A DNA stretch of 64,000 nt from Saccharopolyspora flava (GCF_900116135.1 NZ_FOZX01000001.1:434001-498000); one strand, 5' to 3'. Counted from the first letter of the stretch, positions 54,259 to 63,276 are shown. Made by a program: numbers and translations. The notes: generated from the sequence alone by a model not told the origin.

Positions 54259-55673
54259 TCCCAGGCGGCTTCGACGTGCCTGCGCTCGGTGGCGGGCGAG
54301 CCGACGGCCAGCCGCAGCAGCGTCCGCCCGTCGATCTTGGTGTGGGTGAGGAAGAGGTCGCCGGAGTCGTTGAGCGCGTCCAGCACCCGGTGGGTGCGCG
54401 CGTTGGCCTCCTCGACGGGCAGGTCAGGGTAGCGCGGCCAGAAGCACACCAGCGCGAGCGGATGCGGTTCCAGCAGCGCGAAATCGGGGTCGTCGCGCAC
54501 CCATCCGGCGAACTCCTGGGCGAGCGCGACGGTGCCGCGGATGTGCTCGCGCAGCCCCTCGGCGCCGTACCAGCGCAGCACCGACCACAGCTTCAGGGAC
54601 CGGAACCGGCGGCCGAGCGGGACCTGCCAGTCCCGGTAGTCGATCACCTCGCCGGACTCGCTGGCCGCGTTGCGCAGGTACTCCGGCAGGATCGACAGCG
54701 CCTCGATCATCGGCGCCCGGTCGGCCAGCCACAGCGCGCTGCAGTCGAAGTTCGTCAGCAACCACTTGTGCGGGTTGGTGCAGTAGGAGTCGGCGAACTC
54801 GGCGACGCCGTCGTTGATCCAGCGCAGCTCCGGGCACACCGCCGCCACTCCCGCGTAGGCGGCGTCGACGTGCAGCCAGACGCCGCGCTCGCGGCAGACC
54901 TCGCCGATCTCGCGCACCGGGTCGATGGCGGTGGTGGAGGTGGTGCCGATCGTCGCGCACACCATCGTCGGCACCGCGCCGGAGGCCAGATCGGCGGCGA
55001 TGAGCTCGTCGAGGTGGCCGGCGTCCATGCCGAGCGTGTCCGGGTCGGTGTCGACGACCCGCACGTTGTCGGCCCCGATCCCGGCCAGCCGCGCGGCCCG
55101 CTCCAGCGAGGAGTGGGTGTGGGCGGAGACGTAGAGCGTGTGACGGCGGGTGATGCCGCGCCGCGCGACGTCCTCGCCGGTCCGCTGCAGCGCCGCCAGG
55201 CAGGCCACCAGCGCGGCGCTGGACGCGGAGTCCTGGATGACGCCACCACCGGCCGCGTCGGTGCGGAAATGCGGTGGCAGGCCGAGGAGTTCGACGAGCC
55301 AGTCGAGCACGACGGTCTCCAGCTCGGTGCAGGCCGGGCTGGTCGCCCACACCATGCCCTGCACGCCGAGACCGCTGGAGAGCAGGTCACCGAGGATCGA
55401 GGGACCGGTGGCGTTCGACGGGAAGTAGGCGAAGAACCCCGGGTGCTGCCAGTGCGTCACCCCCGGCAGGAGGATCTCGTCGAGGTCGCGCAGGACCGCG
55501 TCGAACCCCTCACCGCGCTCCGGCGGGCGCTCGGGCAGCTTCGCCCGCACCTCCCCCGGCGCGACCCGGGACCGCACCGGGAACGACTCGATCCCCGCCC
55601 GGTAGTCCGCGATCCAGTCCACGACCTGCTTGCCCCAGCGCCGGAACTCCTCCGGCGACATCTCCGCGCTCAC
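54237..55673 (-). CDS. Group II PLP-dependent decarboxylase (aromatic amino-acid decarboxylase type)
   Basis: 478 residues. PLP lysine in CTNPHKWLLTNFDCS (Lys303), upstream HVDAAYAG (Asp270), and WQHPGFFAYFPSNATGPSILGDLLSSGL typical of aromatic-L-amino-acid decarboxylases. Converts an aromatic amino acid to its amine, probably for a specialised pathway. A start at ATG five codons later is possible. Overlaps the transporter gene tail-to-tail by 22 bp, an odd arrangement. Confidence 0.9.
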   Translation of the reverse strand: MSAEMSPEEFRRWGKQVVDWIADYRAGIESFPVRSRVAPGEVRAKLPERPPERGEGFDAVLRDLDEILLPGVTHWQHPGFFAYFPSNATGPSILGDLLSSGLGVQGMVWATSPACTELETVVLDWLVELLGLPPHFRTDAAGGGVIQDSASSAALVACLAALQRTGEDVARRGITRRHTLYVSAHTHSSLERAARLAGIGADNVRVVDTDPDTLGMDAGHLDELIAADLASGAVPTMVCATIGTTSTTAIDPVREIGEVCRERGVWLHVDAAYAGVAAVCPELRWINDGVAEFADSYCTNPHKWLLTNFDCSALWLADRAPMIEALSILPEYLRNAASESGEVIDYRDWQVPLGRRFRSLKLWSVLRWYGAEGLREHIRGTVALAQEFAGWVRDDPDFALLEPHPLALVCFWPRYPDLPVEEANARTHRVLDALNDSGDLFLTHTKIDGRTLLRLAVGSPATERRHVEAAWDQIRRAV

Positions 55674-55700
55674 CCGACCACCATCCCACCCCGCACGACC

Positions 55701-56267
55701 TCACCCACCCCCACCAAAACGCTCGGCGTGGCAGAGGCTCGCGAACCCGGGGCAGCCGTTCCCGGCACTGCCCAGGGCGATGAGCAGGTCTTCGACCGAG
55801 CGGGGATTCCGGCGGTAGCGGGAGACCTGCCGGGTCAGCGCGCGCGTCACGGCCCCGGGGTCCAGGTCGTACAGGTCGAGGAAGAACTCGTCCTGGTTCA
55901 GGACCGCGATGTCGTAGCACTCGACCGATGATTTCGGGAAATCGCGGACATTTTCAGTCACGATCGCCTCGGCATTTCCCCGAACGGCCGCTGCCAGGAC
56001 GTGCCGGTCCTTGGGATCGTTCGTCATGCCCCGGATCAGGTCCTCGTAGCCGTCGACGTCCGCGCCGGGGAAGTGCGTCTGCATCTGGGCGATCCGATGC
56101 TCGACGGAGTCGGCGACGACACCGGCGCGGATCAGCGAGCCGCGCAGTTCGTCGAGGATGTGCCTGGACCACAGCGGTCGGAACGCGTGCTCCTCGGCGA
56201 TGCTGAGGAACGCGTCGCACACGAGCGGTTTGAACAGCACGCACGTGTCGAGGAGGGCGCGGATCAT
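55701..56267 (-). CDS. PIN-domain toxin (VapC-like ribonuclease)
   Basis: 188 residues. Acidic catalytic set of PIN nucleases: Asp7 (ALLDTCVLF), Glu40 (RHILDELRGSL), Asp87 (NDPKDRHVLAAA) and Asp109 (TENVRDF). Longer than typical VapC (~130), with an extra ~60 residues at the C-terminus. Nine bp downstream of an HTH antitoxin gene, forming a type II toxin-antitoxin pair. RNA cleavage target unknown. Confidence 0.85.
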   Translation of the reverse strand: MIRALLDTCVLFKPLVCDAFLSIAEEHAFRPLWSRHILDELRGSLIRAGVVADSVEHRIAQMQTHFPGADVDGYEDLIRGMTNDPKDRHVLAAAVRGNAEAIVTENVRDFPKSSVECYDIAVLNQDEFFLDLYDLDPGAVTRALTRQVSRYRRNPRSVEDLLIALGSAGNGCPGFASLCHAERFGGGG

Positions 56268-56276
56268 CGGTGTCGG

Positions 56277-56771
56277 TCAGGCTTCCTCTTCCGGGCCCGA
56301 GAACCGCTCGGCCTGCGCATCGGCCGGGACGTCGTAGACGCCGCCCGCTTCGGAAACGCGGACCATCTCGTCGAGACCCGCCGCACGGGCCCGGCGAGCG
56401 CGCTCCTGGTAGGCGAGCAGGTCGTCAAGCCGGATCCTGCGGTGCCGACCCGGCTGCTCGTACGGGATCTCGCCCGCTTCGAGCAGCCTGACCAGAGTGG
56501 GCCGGGAGATCCCCAGCATCTCGGCCGCTTCCCCGGTGGTCAGAACCGTGTGCCTCGGGGCGACCGTGATCGCCATTCCCCGCGACAGCGAGAGCACCAC
56601 GTCGTGCAGCACGTCGTAGAGCTCATCGGGCAGATCGATCCTGGTGCCGTCCCGCGTGATCAGCGCCGGAGCCGAACGCTGCTCGTCGAGCGCGCGCAGC
56701 AGCCCCAGCAGGTCGTCGACCCTGGTCGGCGGCAGTACCGTGCGTTGCTCCGTCCCCTCCATGACCACCAC
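56277..56771 (-). CDS. Excisionase-type HTH antitoxin
   Basis: 164 residues. MerR/Xis-like HTH: VLTTGEAAEMLGISRPTLVRLLEAGEIPYEQPGRHRRIRLDDLLAYQERARR (~78-130). The N-terminal ~70 residues are a separate helical domain that could bind the toxin. First gene of the PIN pair, typical order antitoxin-toxin. Start uncertain (GTG 56771 or ATG 56762). Confidence 0.8.
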   Translation of the reverse strand: MVVMEGTEQRTVLPPTRVDDLLGLLRALDEQRSAPALITRDGTRIDLPDELYDVLHDVVLSLSRGMAITVAPRHTVLTTGEAAEMLGISRPTLVRLLEAGEIPYEQPGRHRRIRLDDLLAYQERARRARAAGLDEMVRVSEAGGVYDVPADAQAERFSGPEEEA

Positions 56772-56801
56772 AGTAGCAGCGAAACGAACAAAACGAAAAC
56801 G

Positions 56802-56984
56802 CTACCGGAGGAGGTCGATGGCGTCTCTGGGGCAGATTTCGACGCATTCTCCGCAGGACGTGCAGGCTTCGGCGACGACCTGGGGGCGGCCCGGGGCCGG
56901 GCGGAGGGCGTGTTCCGGGCAGGTGAGCAGGCAGGCGCCGCAGGCGGTGCAGGCGTCGGTGATCGTCAGCGGATCAACGGACAT
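56802..56984 (-). CDS. Two-cluster [4Fe-4S] ferredoxin
   Basis: 60 residues with two CxxCxxCxxxCP motifs (Cys12/15/18/22 and Cys41/44/47/51). Electron carrier. ATG overlaps the cbiG-cobJ stop by 11 bp, so it is part of the cobalamin operon; it may feed electrons to a reduction step in the corrin route or to a nearby oxidoreductase. Last gene of the block. Confidence 0.9.
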   Translation of the reverse strand: MSVDPLTITDACTACGACLLTCPEHALRPAPGRPQVVAEACTSCGECVEICPRDAIDLLR

Positions 56985-58728
56985 CGCCCGCCATCCAGCG
57001 GTAGCCGCGCGGGGTGACCATCCGCCGGCCGACCACGGAGGACTGCGAGGAGCCGACGACGACCGTGGTGAACATGTCCACCTCGGCCGGGTCGAACTCG
57101 GCGATCGGGGCGCACCACACCTTCTCGTCCGCGCGGCTGGCCTGGCGGACCGCGCCGACCGGGGTCGTCGCGGGCCGGTGCTCAGCGAGGATCTCCAGGG
57201 CGCGGCCGAGCTGCCAGTGGCGCTGCACCGACCGCGGGTTGTAGAAGCACACCACCATGTCGCCCTCGGCGGCGGCGCGGACCCGGCGCTCGATCATCTC
57301 CCACGGCGTGTGCAGATCGGACAGGCTGATCAGCGCGTGGTCGTGCCCGAGCGGCGCGCCCAGCAGCGACGACGCCGACAGCGCGGCGGTCACGCCGGGA
57401 ACGCCGACGACCTCGATGTCGACGTCGGCCTTCTCCAGCGCCGGGCTGGCCATCGCGTACACGCCCGCGTCGCCGGAGCCGATCAGCGCGACCGCGCGGC
57501 CCTGCTTGGCCAGCTCCACCGCCTCGGCCGCGCGGGCCTCCTCGGCGCCCAGGCCGGTGGCGCGCTCCTCGGTGCCCGGGCGCAGCAGGTGCCGGACCTG
57601 GTCGAGGTACTGGTCCAGGCCCACGACCACCGACGCGCGGCGCAGCTCGGCGTCGGCGCGCGGCGTGCGCAGGTCGGGAGCGCCGGGGCCGATGCCGACG
57701 ATGGCGAGCCTGCCGCGCGGGCTGATCCGGGCGGCGGCGACGGTGACGTTGTCGCCCTTGATCTTGTCGGCGACCAGCTCGACCGGGGCGCCGTAGGCCA
57801 GCTCCTCGGCGGCGTGCAGCGCGGAGGCCTCGGCGACGCTGGGCGTGCCGACCTCGCTGCGCACCACCTCGCTCGGGTTCGGCACCTCGACCCCGGCCAG
57901 CACGTCGGCCGAGTAGGTCAGCAGCGACAGCTCCTCGCCCTCGCCGGAGTGCCAGAAGCCCAGGTCCTGCACGGCGTCGAGGATGCCGGCCTCGTCGGCC
58001 TTGAGGTCGACGCTGGCGAACGCGCGGATGGCGCGCGGGTCCAGGCCGTGCTCGCTGTCGAGCCGGGCGATGGTCTCGGTGACCGCGGTGCGCGAGACGC
58101 CGCGCGCGGACCCGACGCCGACGACCAGGGTGCGCGGGATGAGGCGCAGCGTGCGCTCCTCGTCCTCGGTCGGGCGGCGGTCGTCGATGACGACGGTCCA
58201 GGCCGGGTTCGCCACGTCGGCGGCGACGTTCGGCGGTAACGCCGGGAGCGGGAAGCCGTGCGGGTTGACCAGCCGGACCGGCTCGCCGTCGAGGATCGCC
58301 ACGCCGCAGGACGGCAGGTCGCCGTCGACGGTCGCGTCGAGCTGGTCGACGAGCTCGTCGAGCGCGGTCGTGCCGGTGGAGTCGGTGGCGGTGGTGATCA
58401 CCGGGGTGCAGCCGAAGAGCTCGGCGACCTGCTCGGCCAGCGCGTTCGCGCCGCCGCCGTGGCCGCCGGCCAGCGCGATGGCGAAGCGCTGCGCCTCGTC
58501 GACGCTGACGATGCCCGGGTCGGTGTGCTTGTCCTGCAGCAGCGGGGCGACCAGGCGGATCGTGGCGCCGCTGGCGAGGAAGAACACCGCCGCGTCGAGG
58601 TGGTCCCAGAGCCGCCGGACGGCCGGTCCGATCGGACCGTCGGCGACCAGGGCTTCCGGCCCCAGTCGTCCGGCGAGTTCGGCGGCCGCCCGCCGTCCCG
58701 CCGCGGTCACCGCGAACAGACCGATCAC
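56974..58728 (-). CDS. cobJ: Fused CbiG/CobE-like and precorrin-3B C17-methyltransferase
   Basis: 584 residues, two domains. N-terminal ~1-340 is CbiG-like (VTETIARLDSEHGLDPRAIRAFASVDLKADEAGI), the lactone-opening enzyme of the cobalt-early route. C-terminal ~345-584 is CobJ/CbiH: LAIVGIGPGAPDLRTPRADAEL, ALIGSGDAGVYAMASPALE, VVCFYNPRSVQRHWQL. GTG at 58728 has AGGGGAG five bases upstream. A fusion of this kind is known in actinobacteria. R2 copy B sits in the gap upstream. Confidence 0.92.
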   Translation of the reverse strand: MIGLFAVTAAGRRAAAELAGRLGPEALVADGPIGPAVRRLWDHLDAAVFFLASGATIRLVAPLLQDKHTDPGIVSVDEAQRFAIALAGGHGGGANALAEQVAELFGCTPVITTATDSTGTTALDELVDQLDATVDGDLPSCGVAILDGEPVRLVNPHGFPLPALPPNVAADVANPAWTVVIDDRRPTEDEERTLRLIPRTLVVGVGSARGVSRTAVTETIARLDSEHGLDPRAIRAFASVDLKADEAGILDAVQDLGFWHSGEGEELSLLTYSADVLAGVEVPNPSEVVRSEVGTPSVAEASALHAAEELAYGAPVELVADKIKGDNVTVAAARISPRGRLAIVGIGPGAPDLRTPRADAELRRASVVVGLDQYLDQVRHLLRPGTEERATGLGAEEARAAEAVELAKQGRAVALIGSGDAGVYAMASPALEKADVDIEVVGVPGVTAALSASSLLGAPLGHDHALISLSDLHTPWEMIERRVRAAAEGDMVVCFYNPRSVQRHWQLGRALEILAEHRPATTPVGAVRQASRADEKVWCAPIAEFDPAEVDMFTTVVVGSSQSSVVGRRMVTPRGYRWMAGDVR

Positions 58729-58802
58729 TGCTACTCCCCTGCCTCGTTCGTTCTCGTTCCCCGGATCGGGTGAAAACACCCTACGACACTCCGGGCTCGG
58801 GG

Positions 58803-58868
58803 CAGTTTTAGCTAAAACTGCCCATGATCAATGTCCGTTTTGCCCGGACAGTTCTCACTAAAACTGTC
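58803..58868. repeat. Dispersed hairpin element R2, copy B
   Basis: Same core as 20447-20510 but on the opposite strand (58821-58847, 24/27 identical). Flanked by a perfect palindrome CAGTTTTAGCTAAAACTG (58803-58820) and a related arm (~58848-58868). It lies between cobL and the cbiG-cobJ gene, close to the 3' end of cobL. Confidence 0.75.
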
Positions 58869-58915
58869 CCCTGGTGACCAGGGCACACCGCGGAACCCGG
58901 TGCCCCGGACGGGGG

Positions 58916-60124
58916 TCAGGCCTTCTTCGTGCCGGTGAGGAGGACCACCGGGTTGGCGGCTTCGAGGCGGGAGGAGCCGTCCGGGAGCTCGGCCAGCCGG
59001 GACGCCGCGAGCTGGACGCCCTCCACCTCGTAGCCCGCCGAGCGCAGCGTCTCCCGGGTCGGGCCGACCCGGTCCAGCGCGGCCAGGGCCACCACGACCC
59101 GCGACGCGCCCGCGTGGGCGCAGGACGTGACGACCTCGCTGCCGCCGCCGCCCACGAAGATCGCGTCCGGCTTGGGCAGCTCGCGCAGCGCCTGCGGCGC
59201 CTTGCCCTCCTCGATCCGCACGTCCACGCCGTGACCTGCGGCGTTGGTGACCATCCGGACCACCTGGGCCTCGTCGGACTCGACGGCGATGGTCGCCGCG
59301 CCCATCCGGGCGCACTCCACGGCCACCGAACCCGAGCCCGCGCCGACGTCCCAGACCAGCACGCCCGGACGCGGGGCCAGCCGGGCCAGCGCCACGGCGC
59401 GCACCTCGGCCTTGGTGATCATGCCGTCGCGGTGCGAGAACTCGTCCTCCGACAGCGCCCAGCCGGTCGCGGGCGGGACCGGCTCGCCACCGGCCATCCA
59501 GCCGCGCTGCGGCACCTCGTCGGCGTCGGCCAGGCACAGCACCACGTTCGGCTCGTACCAGGTGCGCTTGGCCGCGTCGGCCGGGTCGATGGTCACCACC
59601 GACTCGTTCGGCCCGCCCAGGTCCTCGCCGACGATCATGGTGCGGCGCCAGCCCGCCAGCCCGGAGGCGATCTGCGCCGGACCGGACTTCGGCGCGGTCA
59701 GCACCGCCACCGCCGGGCGCGCCCGGCACACGTTGATCGCCGGGCCCAGGTCGCGCCCGTGCGCGCTGACCACCACGACGTCGTCCCAGGACCGGCCCGC
59801 GCGCGCCATCAACCGCTGCACGCTGGAGATCGCGGGCAGCACCGAGCACCGGAGGCCGCGCTCGCGCAACGCGCGCACCGCGCCGAAGAACCCCGGGTCG
59901 CCGGAGGCCAGCACCACGCCCTGCTCGTCGCCGGAGAGCGAGGACAGCGCGTTGAGCGCCGGATCCAGCGGCCCGAGCTCGAGCCGCTTCGCGTGCTCGG
60001 GAGCGTGCGCGTCCAGGTGCCGCTTGCCTCCCACGACCAGCCGCGCCTGCTCCAGGACCTCCGCGCCGCCCGGAGGCAGCGCCGTCCCGTCGACCCCGAT
60101 CACCGTGACTGCCACGTCACCCAC
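58916..60124 (-). CDS. cobL: Precorrin-6Y C5,15-methyltransferase (decarboxylating)
   Basis: 402 residues; CbiE and CbiT in one protein. CbiE part: VTVIGVDGTALPPGGAEVLEQARLVVGGKRHLD, VLASGDPGFFGAVRAL; CbiT part: SHRDGMITKAEVRAVALARLAPRPGVLVWDVGAGSGSVAVECARMG. Methylates C5 and C15 and removes the C12 acetate. Start overlaps the cbiD stop by 25 bp. Confidence 0.95.
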   Translation of the reverse strand: MGDVAVTVIGVDGTALPPGGAEVLEQARLVVGGKRHLDAHAPEHAKRLELGPLDPALNALSSLSGDEQGVVLASGDPGFFGAVRALRERGLRCSVLPAISSVQRLMARAGRSWDDVVVVSAHGRDLGPAINVCRARPAVAVLTAPKSGPAQIASGLAGWRRTMIVGEDLGGPNESVVTIDPADAAKRTWYEPNVVLCLADADEVPQRGWMAGGEPVPPATGWALSEDEFSHRDGMITKAEVRAVALARLAPRPGVLVWDVGAGSGSVAVECARMGAATIAVESDEAQVVRMVTNAAGHGVDVRIEEGKAPQALRELPKPDAIFVGGGGSEVVTSCAHAGASRVVVALAALDRVGPTRETLRSAGYEVEGVQLAASRLAELPDGSSRLEAANPVVLLTGTKKA

Positions 60125-61263
60125 CTCGCCTCGGTGGCCGCGACCACGTGCTCACCCTCGAAGTCGACCATGGCGACCCGAACACGCAGCCTGCGACCGC
60201 ACTCCTCGCTGAACCGCTCCAATACTGCTGCCACCAGCTCGCACAACCGGTGCGCACACGCCGAGAAGTGGTCACCGCGCTGCCACACCTCGTAGGCGCG
60301 GCGGGCGGTGGCGGCCTCGGTGACCTCGGCGACGTCCTGCTCGCTGCCGCCGAACTCGGCGGTCAGCCGGCCGAGCAGCCCGGTGTCCACCTTGGACCGC
60401 GTGTAGTGCGTCATCACCACGCCGGAGGCGAGCTTGGTGAGCTTGCCGATCATGCCGACGAACACGACCTCGTCCAGCCCGTGCTCCACGGCCCGGCGCA
60501 CGGCGGCGCCGGTGAAGTCGCCGACCTCGATGAAGGCCACCTCGGGCTCGTCGGGCAGCAACCGCATCGCGACCCGCTCGGTGCGCCCGCCGGTGGACAG
60601 CACGGCGACCTTGCCGTCCTGCGCGGACAGCACGGACACGGCCTGCTCGACGCTGGAGCGCCACGAAGCGGTCGAGAACGGCCGGACGATGCCGGTGGTG
60701 CCGAGGATCGAGATGCCGCCGAAGATGCCCAGCCGCCGGTTGGTGGTCTTGTAGGCCATCTTCTCGCCGCCGGGCACGGTGATCGTGACGTCGGCGCCGC
60801 GATCGCCGAGCACCTCGCGCACCGAGTCGGTGATCATCCGCCGGGGCACCGGGTTGATCGCCGGACCGCCGACCTCCAGCCCCAGGCCGGGTTTGGTGAC
60901 GGTGCCGACGCCCTCGCCGCCGTGCAGCACGACCTCGCCGTCCTCGCGGGACGTCACGGAGACCGTCAGCCGCGCGCCGTGCGTGACGTCCGGGTCGTCG
61001 CCGGCGTCCTTGACCACCACGGCCGTGGCCGGTTCGGCGCTGCCGGAGTCGACCGGGAAGCGCCGCCGCTTGCCGTCCGGGAAACCGATGTCCACGGTGG
61101 CCGGGAGCTCGCCGGTGACCAGCAGTTCGGCCGCCGCCCTGGCCGCCGCCGCGGAGCAGGCACCGGTGGTGAAGCCGGTGCGCAGCGCCTTGGGCCGGAC
61201 CTTCGCGGTGCGCGGGAGGTCCGGCTCGCGCAGCGGCGGCTGCGGATCACTCTGACTGCTCAT
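60100..61263 (-). CDS. cbiD: Cobalt-precorrin-5B C1-methyltransferase
   Basis: 387 residues. CbiD signatures: LRTGFTTGACSAAAARAAAELLVTG near residue 28, KPGLGLEVGGPAINPVPRRMI, GISILGTTGIVRPFSTASWR. Acts in the cobalt-early route, consistent with CbiX and CbiG. ATG at 61263; the open frame continues upstream inside cobM with the wrong composition. Overlaps cobM by 17 bp. Confidence 0.95.
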   Translation of the reverse strand: MSSQSDPQPPLREPDLPRTAKVRPKALRTGFTTGACSAAAARAAAELLVTGELPATVDIGFPDGKRRRFPVDSGSAEPATAVVVKDAGDDPDVTHGARLTVSVTSREDGEVVLHGGEGVGTVTKPGLGLEVGGPAINPVPRRMITDSVREVLGDRGADVTITVPGGEKMAYKTTNRRLGIFGGISILGTTGIVRPFSTASWRSSVEQAVSVLSAQDGKVAVLSTGGRTERVAMRLLPDEPEVAFIEVGDFTGAAVRRAVEHGLDEVVFVGMIGKLTKLASGVVMTHYTRSKVDTGLLGRLTAEFGGSEQDVAEVTEAATARRAYEVWQRGDHFSACAHRLCELVAAVLERFSEECGRRLRVRVAMVDFEGEHVVAATEARWVTWQSR

Positions 61264-62545
61264 CCGGCTTCGCCGCGGGCTTGCGCTTGGCAGGCTGCTT
61301 GGACTTCGCCCCCGCCGGCTTGGCCGGGGCCTTGCGCTTGGTGGTGCCGGACTTCGCGGTGCCGGTCGACTTGCGCGCGGTGCCGGTCTTGGCGGGCGCG
61401 CGGGTCGTCGTGGCGGCCGATTCCGCCTGCGGCGCAGCGGTTTCCGAACCGGCCGCGTCCGGTGCCGCGGTCTCCGCCGCGGGCTCGGTCGCGTCCTCGG
61501 CGGTGAACAGCTCGGACTGCGACTCGTCGGCCTGGCGCACCGGGATGGTGCGGTTGGCGCCGAAGCGGGCCGCGCCGCGAGCGGTCTCCTGCCAGTCGCG
61601 CACCGCCCACCAGGCGGCGTCGGACTCCTTGAGCTGGGTGGCCGCGTCGGTCTTGGTGGCCGCCTCGACCTTGGGCGCAGCCTCGACCTTGGGGGCCGCC
61701 GGGGCCGGGTCGGGGTCCTGCGGCTTGTCGGCCTTGCGGGCGCTGCGCTCGGCGCGCAGGGCTCGGCGGGCCTCCTTGTCGGCCTTGCGGAAGGTGTGGA
61801 AGTGGCCCGCGTGGTACAGGTGCGAGCGCGTGCCACCGGCGGTGAGGCCCTTGCCGATGATGAACAGCGTGTGCCGCCACAGCTTGTGCTTCTTGCAGTC
61901 GGCCTCGAGCTCGCCGAGCGTGGAGCGCACCAGCAGCTCGTCCGGCCAGGTCACCTTGTAGGCCACGAGCACCGGGGTGTCGTCCGGGTAGCCACCGGCG
62001 CGCAGCTCCTCGACCAGCTGGCCGGTGCGCGCGGCGGACAGGAACAGCGCCATGGTGGTGCCGTGCTTGGCGAACTCGCGGACCTTCTCGCCGTCGGGCA
62101 TCGGCGTCTTGCCGCCCTCCAGGCGGGTCAGCACCAGCGACTGGGCGACCTCCGGGACGGTCAGCTCGCGGCCGATGGACGCCGCGGCGGCGGAGAACGC
62201 GGCGACGCCGGGCACGATCTCGACCTCGAGATTCATCTTGATCGCCGAGTCGTACTGCTCCTGCACCGCACCCCACAGCGAGGGGTCGCCGGAGTGCACG
62301 CGGGCGACGTTGAGCTTGTCGCGCTCGGCGCGCCGGTAGATCTCCAGCGCCTGCTCGTGGGTGAGCCGGGAGGAGTCGACGAGCTCGGCGTCCGAGCGCG
62401 CGTGCTCCTGCACGCACTCCGGCGTGACCAGGCTCGCGGCCCAGACCACGATGTCGGCTTCGGCGATTCGCTTGGCGCCGCGGACCGTGATCAGGTCGGC
62501 CGCGCCGGGTCCGGCGCCGATGAACGAGATCCGGCCAGTCACCAT
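61247..62545 (-). CDS. cobM: Precorrin-4 C11-methyltransferase with long Lys/Ala-rich tail
   Basis: 432 residues. The catalytic part (~1-250) has ISFIGAGPGAADLITVRGAKRIAEADIVVWAASLV, VHSGDPSLWGAVQEQ, and IVPGVAAFSAAAASIG. The remaining ~180 residues are unusual: Ala/Lys/Thr/Pro-rich, with runs such as APAKTGTARKSTGTAKSGTT, like histone-H1 tails. Normal CobM is ~260 residues. The tail is in frame and in the operon, so it is real, but its role is unknown. Overlaps cbiD and cobI. Confidence 0.92.
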   Translation of the reverse strand: MVTGRISFIGAGPGAADLITVRGAKRIAEADIVVWAASLVTPECVQEHARSDAELVDSSRLTHEQALEIYRRAERDKLNVARVHSGDPSLWGAVQEQYDSAIKMNLEVEIVPGVAAFSAAAASIGRELTVPEVAQSLVLTRLEGGKTPMPDGEKVREFAKHGTTMALFLSAARTGQLVEELRAGGYPDDTPVLVAYKVTWPDELLVRSTLGELEADCKKHKLWRHTLFIIGKGLTAGGTRSHLYHAGHFHTFRKADKEARRALRAERSARKADKPQDPDPAPAAPKVEAAPKVEAATKTDAATQLKESDAAWWAVRDWQETARGAARFGANRTIPVRQADESQSELFTAEDATEPAAETAAPDAAGSETAAPQAESAATTTRAPAKTGTARKSTGTAKSGTTKRKAPAKPAGAKSKQPAKRKPAAKPDEQSE

Positions 62546-63276
62546 TGCTCTCCTCTTCCGCCTCGGGGTGGCAGCACTACCACTGTCGACAAGTAAGGCG
62601 CATCGTCCACATCGGACACTTCAGCAAGCGGTAGTACCCGCGCATCCGGCGTGCCCAGGTGCTCGGCGTAGACCGAGCGGTCCAGAGCTCCGCTCTCGTC
62701 GATCGCGTCGCGCAGCTCACCCAGGCGTCGCCCGCCTTTGTAGGCAACGACCGTACCGCGCGCCCGCAACGCCTCCCGCAGGGCGGTGACGTCGCGCAGC
62801 ACCGGCATCACGGTGAGTGGCTCCGAGCCCTCGGTGAGCGCGATGCCCGCCTGCGACGCGGTCGCCTGCATCGCGGTGATCCCGGGCACCGTCGCGATCT
62901 CGACCTCGGGCAACAGCTCCGCGACGGCCGCTGCCAGATAGCTGAAGGTGGAGTACACGGCGGGGTCGCCCAAGGTGGCGAAGACCACCGTGCCGCCCTG
63001 ATCACGCAGTCGCTCCGCAACGGTCTCGGCCGCGTCGTCCCAGTGCCTGCGGCGGCGCTCCTGCGGCCCGTCGACCGGGTCGGCGAGCGCGAACACGAGC
63101 CGCTGCACGCGGGCGTCGGCGCCCAGGTGGGCGCGCACGATCGCCTCGGCGCGCCCCTGCTCCTCGGGCGCCAGGACCGGCACGTACACGGTGTCGGCGT
63201 CGCGGATCTCGCGCAGCGCCTTCAGGGTCAGCATCTCCGGATCGCCGGGGCCGACCCCGACTCCGACGAGTCTCAT
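62539..63276 (-). CDS. cobI: Precorrin-2 C20-methyltransferase
   Basis: 245 residues. GVGVGPGDPEMLTLKALREIRDADTVYVPV at the start, VVFATLGDPAVYSTFSYLAAAVAELLP, and PGITAMQATASQAGIAL. ATG at 63276, just inside the cobB stop. First methylation after precorrin-2. Overlaps cobM by 7 bp. Confidence 0.95.
   Translation of the reverse strand: MRLVGVGVGPGDPEMLTLKALREIRDADTVYVPVLAPEEQGRAEAIVRAHLGADARVQRLVFALADPVDGPQERRRRHWDDAAETVAERLRDQGGTVVFATLGDPAVYSTFSYLAAAVAELLPEVEIATVPGITAMQATASQAGIALTEGSEPLTVMPVLRDVTALREALRARGTVVAYKGGRRLGELRDAIDESGALDRSVYAEHLGTPDARVLPLAEVSDVDDAPYLSTVVVLPPRGGRGEQW

Noticed and set aside
58729..58915. A second cobalamin riboswitch before cbiG-cobJ
   Set aside because: The gap holds the R2 element; none of the B12-aptamer blocks seen at 51515-51670 is present.
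61264..61836. N-terminal extension of cbiD
   Set aside because: The extension is an alternate reading of the cobM tail, Arg/Pro-rich, and unrelated to CbiD.
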